Part shown: positions 34,201 through 42,831 of the stretch, one piece after another
Numbering within the stretch: position 1 is the stretch's first letter
Layout of the letters: every line of letters starts with the position of its first letter
Assembly: GCA_004195635.1 (NCBI GenBank)
Contig: PSPT01000008.1
Coordinates: forward strand, 1 to 64,000
Length of the DNA stretch: 64,000 nt
From: Methanobacteriota archaeon
Lineage (GTDB): Archaea > Thermoplasmatota > Poseidoniia > Poseidoniales > Poseidoniaceae
Reading direction: 5' to 3'
The notes under the pieces: generated by a model
The model's database searches: none
Told to the model about the DNA's origin: nothing
What the model saw: only the letters and a program-made list of their open reading frames with translations
Position numbers and translations under genes: made by a program

Positions 34201-35427
34201 ATGGCGAGTACTAATGACACCGGAGTCGAACGGGCTGGTACAAGCCTAGATGGGCAGCGGGTTCTTTTCGGAATTTCCGGCGGCATAGCCGCAGTTGATA
34301 GCGTTCGCATTGCGCGAGAATTACGCCGGCACGGTGCTGATGTGGTAGTTTGCATGACTCATTCAGCACTGCGAATCATCAATGCATTACCACTAAAATG
34401 GGCAACAGGAATTGAGCCAATTGTTGACTGGGGTGGAGATATGACTCAACTTGAGGGCTTTAATGCAGTTTTAGTTGCACCTGCTACGCGTAACATTCTG
34501 GCTTCACACGCTCATGGAATCCTCTCTTCCCCTCTGCTTATGGCATTAACTGCAGCAAGAGGAAAGGGAATCCCTTCTCTATTTATCCCGTCAATGCATT
34601 CATCCCTATCAGATGACCCTGTGACCGGTGAATTGGTTGATCTAGTACGAGGCCAAGGTGCTAATGTTTTTTGGGGGGAGGAGGAAGAAGGGCGAATGAA
34701 GACCCCAAGCCATGTGGATATTGTAGCTGAATTAGGCCACCTAATTAACTCAAAAAAACCACAACGCAAGAGCGTAGTGGTTACATTAGGAGCAACTCGC
34801 TCTGCGATAGACGATGTTAGGTTCGTACAGAATGCCTCTTCTGGACAAACCGGCTGGGCTATCGCCACACACCTCCACCGTATGGGACATGATGTGACCG
34901 TAGTAGCCGGTGCTACTTCTTGTGAACCCGAAATAAAATTACCGCTAACAATTGGAGCCGAATCACCAGATGAAATGCTCGCTGAATTACTGGCCCTTTC
35001 AAATGATAATATCAATGCTTGGGTTCATTCTGCCGCGGTATTGGATTATGTGGTTGAGAACCCTATAGAAGGTAAAGTTGCAAGCCTACAGGGTGGTTTG
35101 GAAGTAAGATTAGTAGAAGGGAAAAAGCACATTTTGGAACTGCGTGAAAAAACCTCTGGCGCATGCCGAATTGGCTTCAAATTGGAATCTGGGGTAAAGA
35201 TTCAAGACCTTGTTTATCGAGCAGTTGCTCAAATAAAGAATGCAGGGATGACTGCGGTAATTGCAAACAGACTTGAAGACATTCAAAAAATCAACAAGGG
35301 TAGCCAAGAAGATATCCCATCTGACCTACACAGGGCACATCTCGTTGATTCTAATTCTGAGCATTGGGCACTAAAGGATGAGAGGGCCATAGTTGAGGCC
35401 ATTGAAATCCTAATTCAAAGGCACTGA
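34201..35427 (+). CDS. coaBC: phosphopantothenoylcysteine decarboxylase / phosphopantothenate-cysteine ligase
   Basis: This bifunctional CoA-biosynthesis enzyme couples cysteine to phosphopantothenate (CoaB) and decarboxylates the product (CoaC, FMN). Residues about 18-190 form the flavoprotein domain with GISGGIAAVDSVRIAREL and APATRNILAS. Residues about 195-408 form the ligase with VVTLGATRSAIDDVRFVQNA and HSAAVLDY. In the decarboxylase half, the position of the usual catalytic His (HIEL-type motif) reads DMTQL, so activity there is uncertain. The length of 408 residues is normal. Confidence 0.88.
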   Translation: MASTNDTGVERAGTSLDGQRVLFGISGGIAAVDSVRIARELRRHGADVVVCMTHSALRIINALPLKWATGIEPIVDWGGDMTQLEGFNAVLVAPATRNILASHAHGILSSPLLMALTAARGKGIPSLFIPSMHSSLSDDPVTGELVDLVRGQGANVFWGEEEEGRMKTPSHVDIVAELGHLINSKKPQRKSVVVTLGATRSAIDDVRFVQNASSGQTGWAIATHLHRMGHDVTVVAGATSCEPEIKLPLTIGAESPDEMLAELLALSNDNINAWVHSAAVLDYVVENPIEGKVASLQGGLEVRLVEGKKHILELREKTSGACRIGFKLESGVKIQDLVYRAVAQIKNAGMTAVIANRLEDIQKINKGSQEDIPSDLHRAHLVDSNSEHWALKDERAIVEAIEILIQRH

Positions 35428-35444
35428 AATTTAGTCGATTAGGC

Positions 35445-36971
35445 TCAATAAGTTCGGCCAACATATACCCTTCTCTTCGTAGGCTTTCCGGTGACAACAC
35501 AAGGTATCTCTTGCTCAAAATTCTCAACCGAGTCGCCCAATATGTTGAAGCCCGAAAACTTTTCAATTTCCTCGGCCTGTGCATCAGACCCATCAAATGG
35601 CATCTCATAGATGGTGCCCTCTTTCAGTTCATTAAACACCATTGAACCATCGGCTTTCCAACCAATTTTAGGGAATTTCTTTATTCGGTTCTCAACATGG
35701 CTCGCGGCCTTTTCGCGTAATATTTTGGCTATATTATCCAACTGGGCTCTTACCTGATCAACTACATCAGCAACTGGCAAGGGCTCCTTCCCACCAGTTC
35801 TTCTAGCGGCAAAAACGGTTCCATTCTCAATATCTCGCCTACCAATTTCAAGACGTAAAGGAACACCCTTGATTTCCCAATCAAAGTACTTCTTCGCCGC
35901 TCTAATATCACGACTATCAACCTTTACTCGCAGGCCAGCAGTTCTCAAGGTAGCTGCAACTTCATCAACGTGAGTAAGCACTTCCTCCTTGCCTTCAGTA
36001 TGCAGAACTGGAATAATTACGACTTGAATGGGTGCAACAGCAGGCGGCATAATCAATCCCTGATCATCACCATGCATACCAACCAGAGCACCAAGAAGTC
36101 TCTCGGACATGCCATAAGTTGTCTGATGGCAAAATTGTTGCTCGGCATTTTCATCTTCATATTTTATGTCAAATGCCTTTGCCCATTGGTCACGGTAATG
36201 GTGTACAGAAGCAACTTGTAGAGTCCTACCGTTAGGCATACAAACATCAATCGCTATAGTGTACCATGCTCCAGGGAAAGTATCCCAAACTGGCCGCTTG
36301 GAAATCATTACTGGCAGACATAATTGGTGCATAATATTCCTCACAATTTCAAGGTCTTCCTCAATCTGCTTCGTTGCACATTCCTCATCAGCATGGGCAG
36401 TATGCGCTTCAAAGAAATGAATTTCTCTAACGCGTATAAAGGACCTTGTCTGCTTAGTTTCATACCTAAAAGTATTCACAACTTGGTAAGTTTTGAGTGG
36501 TAAATCAGCGTGTGAGCGTATCCACAACGGGAACATGGTGTACATTGCAGTCTCACTTGTAGGGCGCAAGAACATCGGAATATCCAACTCGTTTTCTCCT
36601 GCATGCCTAACCCAGTAAACTTCTTTTTTGAAACCGGCTTCATCCTCATCCAGTCTCAACTCACTGGGATCAACTCCTTCCTCTCTTGCTTTCTTTAACA
36701 GGGCAACCAAGCGGTTCTCCTTCTCCAACAAACTCTCAGGGATTAGCAATGGAAAATTTACTTCTTCATGTTCGGTACGTTCCATTTCAGCGTGAGTTAG
36801 ATTATCGATCATTCGCATGGCCTTCCAGCCGTATGGACGCCAAACATCCATACCCTTTATTGGATATCTTTTGTCGACTAATTCAGCTGCTTCAACAATG
36901 AACGGATACCATTCATTAAAGTCCTCTTTAGCAGGAATTCCCCGCTTTGCTTTACCATGCTTTTGTGACAT
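35445..36971 (-). CDS. proS: prolyl-tRNA synthetase, archaeal/eukaryotic type
   Basis: This class II synthetase has motif 2 VVNTFRYETKQTRSFIRV, the substrate region FLRPTSETAMY and the anticodon-binding domain with VIIPVLHTEGKEE. The C-terminal domain ends in RVYVGRTY, the Tyr-terminated end typical of the archaeal/eukaryotic form that lacks the bacterial editing insert. Length 508 residues. It lies directly downstream of the 37.0-37.6 kb membrane protein and converges with coaBC. Confidence 0.95.
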   Translation of the reverse strand: MSQKHGKAKRGIPAKEDFNEWYPFIVEAAELVDKRYPIKGMDVWRPYGWKAMRMIDNLTHAEMERTEHEEVNFPLLIPESLLEKENRLVALLKKAREEGVDPSELRLDEDEAGFKKEVYWVRHAGENELDIPMFLRPTSETAMYTMFPLWIRSHADLPLKTYQVVNTFRYETKQTRSFIRVREIHFFEAHTAHADEECATKQIEEDLEIVRNIMHQLCLPVMISKRPVWDTFPGAWYTIAIDVCMPNGRTLQVASVHHYRDQWAKAFDIKYEDENAEQQFCHQTTYGMSERLLGALVGMHGDDQGLIMPPAVAPIQVVIIPVLHTEGKEEVLTHVDEVAATLRTAGLRVKVDSRDIRAAKKYFDWEIKGVPLRLEIGRRDIENGTVFAARRTGGKEPLPVADVVDQVRAQLDNIAKILREKAASHVENRIKKFPKIGWKADGSMVFNELKEGTIYEMPFDGSDAQAEEIEKFSGFNILGDSVENFEQEIPCVVTGKPTKRRVYVGRTY

Positions 36972-36988
36972 GTTAGTGGCTCCTTACC

Positions 36989-37603
36989 TCACTTGCGTTT
37001 CGTCATGATAACAAAGATTGCAAGCAATCCGATTATTGCTACAATATCAGGAATTCCGATTGAGCCGGCTTGCAAGGGTTCGGACCAAGCGTTGCCTGAA
37101 CCAATGTCACCTATTGACAAGAGGTTGATTCTTGTTCTGCCCACATCAGGACAAATTCCGCTTGAACAGACGCTTCCAAAGAGGGTGCCAAAAATCCCAA
37201 ACAGATTTAACATTTCAAGAATAAGTATTGAGAGTACTCCCATGCGAATTTTGCCAAAACCAGCATTACTACCCTCTACTCCACCAGACATTTGGCCAGG
37301 GGCGGGAGGTATCAATCCAGGTAAACCCATACTAGGTGAACCTGCGGCATGTGGCGGGAAATTACCCTCAACTACCTCGACCATTAAGTCAAGAGGATCA
37401 GTTGATAACTCGACAACAGAAGAACTAACATTGGATGAAACAGAAGCCTCTCCGCTCATTTGAGAAGGCTTGGAAATTTTCATCGGTTCGATGCTAATTC
37501 CGTAAACCCTCTCTGCAATACTTGCGAGAGTAGGATTGTTTGCCAACTCCTCTGCATCAACATCTCCATCAAGGAGTCGACGTAAGTCATCTAGGTCTTC
37601 CAT
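36989..37603 (-). CDS. membrane protein with two helices and basic C-terminal tail
   Basis: The 204-residue product starts at ATG 37603 after GAGGG. The N-terminal ~120 residues are acidic then Ser/Pro/Gly rich. A first helix (MGVLSILILEMLNLFGIFGT) is followed by an external loop with two Cys and a final helix IPDIVAIIGLLAIFVIMTKRK. That end has the order short motif, hydrophobic helix, basic cluster, as in sortase-like sorting signals, but also fits a plain second helix. No signal peptide and no family are seen. Confidence 0.55.
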   Translation of the reverse strand: MEDLDDLRRLLDGDVDAEELANNPTLASIAERVYGISIEPMKISKPSQMSGEASVSSNVSSSVVELSTDPLDLMVEVVEGNFPPHAAGSPSMGLPGLIPPAPGQMSGGVEGSNAGFGKIRMGVLSILILEMLNLFGIFGTLFGSVCSSGICPDVGRTRINLLSIGDIGSGNAWSEPLQAGSIGIPDIVAIIGLLAIFVIMTKRK

Positions 37604-37769
37604 ACCCATCCCTCAATGTATGCGAGAGTTCCCTCCTTCTTCAAGCCTTTCGGAAACAGGGGTGCAAAGTAAGAGGGAGTATGAGGTGGAATTTATGTTC
37701 AAAGGGCTGGCGCGGAACGAGGTTGGAAGTTCGAAATGGGGTGGGAAGGTGAAGATGTAATTTGAAGAA

Positions 37770-38432
37770 TCAGGCATTTCCAGCCTTCTCTACTTCGGCC
37801 CAATCAGCCATAAATCCTTCAATTCCCTTGTCAGTAAGTGGATGCTTGATTAACATCTTAAAAATCTTAGTTGGCATTGTTGCAGTATGTACGCCCATTT
37901 GCATACACTGCAGCATGTGCATTGGATGCCTGATTGAAGCCGCCAATACCTTTGTATCAATATCGGGATAATTATCCCAAGTATTCATGATTTCAGCAAT
38001 CAAGTCCATGCCATCTGCCCCAGTATCATCAATTCTTCCGATGAATGGAGAAACATACATAGCACCGGCTTTGGCCGACATTAGTGCTTGAGAAGCGCTA
38101 AAAATTAGTGTAACATTAACTCCAATACCTTGGCTTGAAAGTACTTTTGTTGCCTTCAAACCCTCTGGAGTACAAGGAATTTTTATTATTACATTATCTG
38201 GTAGTTCAGCCTTCAATTGCAGACCTTCTTCCACCATTCCTGCAGCATCTAGTGCAGTGACTTCGGCTGATATTGGGCCTGAACAAAGTGCTGCGATCTC
38301 GGATACAACCTGCTTGAAATCACGACCTGATTTCTTTATCAGGGAAGGATTGGTTGTCACCCCGTCCAAAATGCCCCATTCGGCAATTTCTTTTACTTCT
38401 TCTATTATTGCTGTATCTAAAAAAAACTCCAT
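37770..38432 (-). CDS. tal: transaldolase, small type
   Basis: This TIM-barrel class I aldolase moves a dihydroxyacetone unit between sugar phosphates. The start MEFFLDTAIIEEVKEIAEWG and the segment GVTTNPSLI are family marks. The Schiff-base lysine is in IIKIPCT, and the barrel has NVTLIFSASQA. Its 220 residues fit the short TalB3/Fsa-like group; fructose-6-P aldolase activity is an alternative. ATG 38432 follows AGGTGAT. It lies directly after the two transketolase subunits. Confidence 0.92.
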   Translation of the reverse strand: MEFFLDTAIIEEVKEIAEWGILDGVTTNPSLIKKSGRDFKQVVSEIAALCSGPISAEVTALDAAGMVEEGLQLKAELPDNVIIKIPCTPEGLKATKVLSSQGIGVNVTLIFSASQALMSAKAGAMYVSPFIGRIDDTGADGMDLIAEIMNTWDNYPDIDTKVLAASIRHPMHMLQCMQMGVHTATMPTKIFKMLIKHPLTDKGIEGFMADWAEVEKAGNA

Positions 38433-38441
38433 TTTTATCAC

Positions 38442-39383
38442 CTAATTATTTTCCTTTCGCTGGATGGCACGACGGGCTGCCGCTGCTATATGCTTGCTTG
38501 TTAATCCCATCATTTCTAACATTTCATCGGATTGAGCAGATTCGCCAAAGCGGTCTTTGACTCCAACCATTTCAAGAGGGACAGGTTGATTGGCACAAAC
38601 ATATTCAGCAACTGCGCCACCAAGTCCTCCAATAACAGAGTGGTCTTCAGCAGTCACTAGGCAGCCACAAGTGTCAACGGCTCGATTAATTGCTTCATTA
38701 TCCAACGGCTTCAGAGTATGCATATCCAACACCATTGCTTCAATTCCTTCTGCTGCTAATGCTTCAGCAGCTTCCAATGACTCTCCAACCAAAACTCCAC
38801 ATGCGATTATTGCCACTGCGTCACCATGACGAAGAATATTTGCCTTACCTATGGTAATTTCGGACTCATCGGAATACAACTTAATGGTTTTATTACGAGC
38901 AGTTCTCATGTATGAGGGTCCCGAAAGCCCGAGGCATTGCTTTGTCAATGACATTGCACTTAGATAGTCACTAGGATGCATGACTGTCATATTTGGAAGG
39001 GTGCGGTAAATTGCTAAATCCTCTATAGACTGTGCGCTACCTCCATCTGTACCAGTATGTGTTCCACCGTGGCTTCCACAAATATGCACGGCAAGATTTG
39101 GTCGTGCAATTCCGTTTCGAACCTGCTCAAACCCTCGCTCTGTGAATATTGCAAATGTACTGGCAAACGGCTTGTATCCCGAAGAAGCCAAGCCTGCTCC
39201 AATCAGCATCATGTTCTGCTCGCCGATTCCACATGAAATAGTTCGCTCTGGATGTGCCTTACGAAATATTACTGATTTTGTTGACTTACCGAGGTCGGCT
39301 TCGAGGACTACCACCTTTTCATCGCCAGCCATTTCAAGCAATGCCTGACCATAGCCATCTCTTGTTGCAGCCATATCACTCAT
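38442..39383 (-). CDS. transketolase C-terminal subunit
   Basis: This pyrimidine-binding plus C-terminal half of a split transketolase contains VVLEADLGKSTKS, the catalytic Glu region SCGIGEQNMMLIGAGLA and the C-terminal fold with DMHTLKPLDNEAI. It has 313 residues. The ATG overlaps the stop of the N-terminal subunit gene (ATGA), so both halves are made together. Split transketolases are common in archaea and supply pentoses and sedoheptulose 7-phosphate. Confidence 0.93.
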   Translation of the reverse strand: MSDMAATRDGYGQALLEMAGDEKVVVLEADLGKSTKSVIFRKAHPERTISCGIGEQNMMLIGAGLASSGYKPFASTFAIFTERGFEQVRNGIARPNLAVHICGSHGGTHTGTDGGSAQSIEDLAIYRTLPNMTVMHPSDYLSAMSLTKQCLGLSGPSYMRTARNKTIKLYSDESEITIGKANILRHGDAVAIIACGVLVGESLEAAEALAAEGIEAMVLDMHTLKPLDNEAINRAVDTCGCLVTAEDHSVIGGLGGAVAEYVCANQPVPLEMVGVKDRFGESAQSDEMLEMMGLTSKHIAAAARRAIQRKENN

Positions 39384-40210
39384 TGAATCAACCCCAGTTC
39401 TGCAAGACCTTGCCCTAACTGTTCGTCATTTGGCGCTGCACCATGAAAGGCAGGATTATTTTCCATGAATGAAACTCCCTTGCCCTTCACAGTATTTGCG
39501 ACAATAACTGCTGGCTTATTTCCTACACCGTCAAACCAATCAAGAGCATCGAGTATTTCCTGCATATTATGGCCATCTATTTCACGAACTGCCCAACCGA
39601 ATGATTCCCACTTAGCAGCAATATCAAACATTCGCATTTGATTCTCGACGAAATCATCATTTTGAATACGGTTGCAATCAACGAATACTTTGAGATTACC
39701 CAATTCGTGATGGGCGGCGGCCATTGCCGCTTCCCACACACTTCCTTCTTGAATTTCACCATCGCCAAGCATCACATAGGCATTTCTTTCGCTTCCATCA
39801 AAACGGGCAGCTAATGCGCAACCAATTCCGTAGGATAAGCCCATACCTAGGCTTCCAGCACTGAAATCAACACCTGGTGTCCACTTCATGTCCACATGTC
39901 CTTGGCAAGTTCCCCCCATTACTCGGTATGATTTTAAATCCTCTTTTGAAATGAAACCCTGTTCCTCTAAAATGGCGTACATACCTGGGCTTGCATGACC
40001 TTTGGATAGAATAAATCTGTCACGGTCTGGCCACTTTGGGTTTGCAGGATCAACCCGCATTTTTGTAGCATATAGGGCGACTAGAATATCTGTTTCGGAA
40101 AGAGAGCCGCCAGGGTGACCCGCACTCGCTCGATGAGTCATTCGGAGGATTTCTCCCCTGCAACGACTTGCTTTTGCTTCCAATTCAGAGATGCTACAGT
40201 CCTCAGCCAT
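39380..40210 (-). CDS. transketolase N-terminal subunit
   Basis: This is the thiamine-diphosphate-binding half. It has the motif LGDGEIQEGSVWEAAMAAAH (GDG start of the ThDP fold), the substrate/ThDP contacts HRASAGHPGGSLS, and SKGHASPGMYAIL. ATG 40210 is chosen over GTG 40225 and gives 276 residues. The operon order tktN, tktC, tal covers the non-oxidative pentose phosphate pathway. The 204 bp before it contain no gene. Confidence 0.93.
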   Translation of the reverse strand: MAEDCSISELEAKASRCRGEILRMTHRASAGHPGGSLSETDILVALYATKMRVDPANPKWPDRDRFILSKGHASPGMYAILEEQGFISKEDLKSYRVMGGTCQGHVDMKWTPGVDFSAGSLGMGLSYGIGCALAARFDGSERNAYVMLGDGEIQEGSVWEAAMAAAHHELGNLKVFVDCNRIQNDDFVENQMRMFDIAAKWESFGWAVREIDGHNMQEILDALDWFDGVGNKPAVIVANTVKGKGVSFMENNPAFHGAAPNDEQLGQGLAELGLIQ

Positions 40211-40414
40211 ACCCTTGCCCCACACTCCTTGCGGAGGGATGGGTCTTTGATGGTTGTGCTATTTTTGTGATTTCTTTACTTTGAATATTGTCCTTAATTA
40301 TTAGGCTGTGAGCGAGAATAAGATGGAGAATAAATAATATCAATATTTCGGAGGATGCTGACGTATTTTACAATGTGATTGAAGGCTGCTGACCTACTAG
40401 TTCAATGCAAAAAC

Positions 40415-42547
40415 CTATTTGGGTGGCATTATTGCAGTGGTAAATCTTCGTCCGACATCAACTAATACCGACAAGATATCGGCAACAATAGTTCGGTCTG
40501 AATTAGGTAGAGACCTTGTTGCCAAGAAGGCGAATACGGCAACGAATGCTAAATAGAATACGATTGACAGGCCTTGCCCAAGAGTACCAATTACCTCAAA
40601 CCAATCTTTAGGGTGCTTCCATGTAACAATGAAGAATGCAATTGCTACTCCCATCAGAGATTCTCCGGCGATAAAACCTGCTCCAATTAATATGCCTTTG
40701 TCGGTAACTGATTTTGCTTCTGCTTTAGCTTCTGTTGAAGGTTCTCCGCTAAGGTCGCCATCTATTCTTTGGTGAGTGATACGTGTAACGAAGAAGTGAA
40801 GAAGACCGCCGATAACAATTGGCACAGACAGGTAAATTGGAAGGTAAATGCCAATCGCAACTGCCATAACAGGCATTTTTTTCCAAATAATAATACAGGC
40901 GATCGCTGCTCCAATTAGCACCATAGGGAGATTAAAACTGCCGCCGAAGAAACCGTTGATTATTGCCCCAATTAATTCTGCTTGAGGTGCCAATAATGCA
41001 TCCTCACAATCGTAATATTCCGCATCGGCGGTAAATCTCATGCGTTCATTTGTTGCCACACAGGCGGTTTGAGTGATTTGAAATGCTTTATGTAAAAGCA
41101 TCAATATTGGACCTATAGTAATGGCGCCAACGAGTACTCCTACGATTTCAGCAATTTGCTGTTTCCAAGGAGTTGCTCCAAGCATATGACCTGTCTTTAG
41201 GTCCTGCATTACATCTCCCGCAATAGCCGCGTTGACGGCAACTACTGCGGCAATGATTAGCGTTGCAGTCATCAAAGAAGCAGTGGACATTCCAAGAAGC
41301 AAATCTCCAACAACCCACACAATTCCGGCAGTAAACATTAGTGTAGCAATAGTCATTCCAGATACGGGGGAATTAGAAGAACCAAGAACACCAGCAATAT
41401 ATCCGGCAACAGTAGAAAAGAAAAAGGCTGCAACTGCCAAGAATAATGCTCCGACCAAGGCCAGCCACAATGATCCAGTTGCCCACCAATAAAAGCAAAA
41501 AGTCAGGACAGTGATAATTCCGCAAGTTAGCAGGACCTTATCCATAGGCAGGTCCATTTCGGTTCTCAAAGGAGGCGTACCATCTTCATCTCCAACAGAA
41601 AGGGCCTTTTTAAAACCAGTTTTGATAGTGTCGCGCATAGAAATTAATGTCCAAACACCACCTACAACCATTGCTCCAACACCAACATAGCGGATTTGTT
41701 CATTCCAAATTATCATAAAACTAGTAGTCATATCAACACCGGCAGGCCAGCCATTTATCATGCCATACAAAGGAACCAAAACCATGAAACCAAGAACTCC
41801 TCCGAGGAAAATGAAAGAGGCGATACGTAGTCCAACAATATATCCTACTGAAAGCAATGCTAGTGATAATTCTGAACCGGCGTATAGACGAGTGCCGAAG
41901 AAAGAGGTTGCTCCTTGAACTAATTCCTTGGTGATGTGGAAACCTTTGACAAACCATCCATAAAGAGCTCCAATAATGAGGGCATAAACGATTGCGATAA
42001 GACCTGAACCGCCTTCTTCCCCAGCAACTAATACCTCTCTACAGGCTACCCCTTCTGGGTAGGGCAATGCTTCTTCGACAATGAAAACGCGACGAAGGGC
42101 GATTGTAAACATGGTGCCTAATACGCCACCAAGTAGAGCAATAATAAAAGTCTCAACTAATTGAATTTCAGTCCAAACACCCATCACAAGGAGGGCTGGT
42201 ACGGTGAAAATTACACCGGCAGCTAAACTTTCACCTGCACTTGCCATAGTTTGAACGGCATTGTTTTCCAAAATGCTAACATCTTCGAATTTACCTATTC
42301 GCAAAATCAGCATTGACATAACGGCAGCGGGAATTGAGGCTGATACTGTCATTCCGACTTTTAATCCCAAATATGCATTTGCTGCAGTCATCAATGCGCC
42401 AAGAATAATTCCGATTACGAATACCCTTATTGTCAGTTCCTTCGGATTTTCCGAAGCCGCGATGTAGGGTTCGGCGGCACTGCTCATGTACCGGCGAAAC
42501 CCTCTTACTTTGTCAATAATGCGTATGTGAGGGGTCAAATCTATCAT
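40415..42547 (-). CDS. OPT-family oligopeptide transporter
   Basis: This protein of about 710 residues has some 14-16 membrane helices. Its start, ELTIRVFVIGIILGALMTAA, and the segment GMTVSASIPAAVMSMLILR match the oligopeptide transporter (OPT) family. The helix with ALPYPEGVACREVLVAGEEGG carries the family's conserved PEGVA stretch. OPT members import small peptides or metal chelates by proton symport. ATG 42547 is used; TTG 42559 is in frame. It lies alone, divergent from the P-type ATPase. Confidence 0.88.
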   Translation of the reverse strand: MIDLTPHIRIIDKVRGFRRYMSSAAEPYIAASENPKELTIRVFVIGIILGALMTAANAYLGLKVGMTVSASIPAAVMSMLILRIGKFEDVSILENNAVQTMASAGESLAAGVIFTVPALLVMGVWTEIQLVETFIIALLGGVLGTMFTIALRRVFIVEEALPYPEGVACREVLVAGEEGGSGLIAIVYALIIGALYGWFVKGFHITKELVQGATSFFGTRLYAGSELSLALLSVGYIVGLRIASFIFLGGVLGFMVLVPLYGMINGWPAGVDMTTSFMIIWNEQIRYVGVGAMVVGGVWTLISMRDTIKTGFKKALSVGDEDGTPPLRTEMDLPMDKVLLTCGIITVLTFCFYWWATGSLWLALVGALFLAVAAFFFSTVAGYIAGVLGSSNSPVSGMTIATLMFTAGIVWVVGDLLLGMSTASLMTATLIIAAVVAVNAAIAGDVMQDLKTGHMLGATPWKQQIAEIVGVLVGAITIGPILMLLHKAFQITQTACVATNERMRFTADAEYYDCEDALLAPQAELIGAIINGFFGGSFNLPMVLIGAAIACIIIWKKMPVMAVAIGIYLPIYLSVPIVIGGLLHFFVTRITHQRIDGDLSGEPSTEAKAEAKSVTDKGILIGAGFIAGESLMGVAIAFFIVTWKHPKDWFEVIGTLGQGLSIVFYLAFVAVFAFLATRSLPNSDRTIVADILSVLVDVGRRFTTAIMPPK

Positions 42548-42690
42548 GGCAATTGCCAAATTAGAATGTTATTCAAAAAATATAATGTAATCTAGTTAAT
42601 TATATATGCAGTTAGTGATAATAATCTGTCCTATAATAATCGCTCTAATATTTCCCCCTCATCAAGAAAGTATCAATATTTACAATTGCA

Positions 42691-42698
42691 TATAAAAG
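42691..42698 (+). promoter_or_regulatory. TATA-box candidate upstream of P-type ATPase
   Basis: TATAAAAG follows TTGCA in a very AT-rich divergent region. Transcription about 25 bp downstream would leave a leader of about 110 nt before the TTG start at 42832, long enough to contain the inverted repeat at 42801-42814. Assigned by sequence likeness only. Confidence 0.4.
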
Positions 42699-42800
42699 GC
42701 ATCACTCAGAGGTGTTTAAAAAGATTATGAATATGATTATTATGTGAATGTTTTAGCATTTAAGCGGGAAACCCCACCCTCTTGCTTTTGTATTGATTAG

Positions 42801-42814
42801 AACTGCAAGCAGTT
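42801..42814. promoter_or_regulatory. palindrome before P-type ATPase start
   Basis: AACTGC AA GCAGTT is a perfect 6-bp inverted repeat with a 2-bp centre. It is flanked by ATTAG and AAT, which extend the symmetry imperfectly. It ends 6 bp before the GGGAGG ribosome binding site. It could be an operator for a dimeric regulator or a short RNA hairpin. Confidence 0.4.
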
Positions 42815-42831
42815 AATCGGGAGGGTATCCT

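Noticed and set aside
37536-37760. Plus-strand frames near the start of the two-helix membrane protein
   Set aside because: Ser/Arg-rich shadow over the reverse-strand N-terminus and leader; no ribosome binding site.
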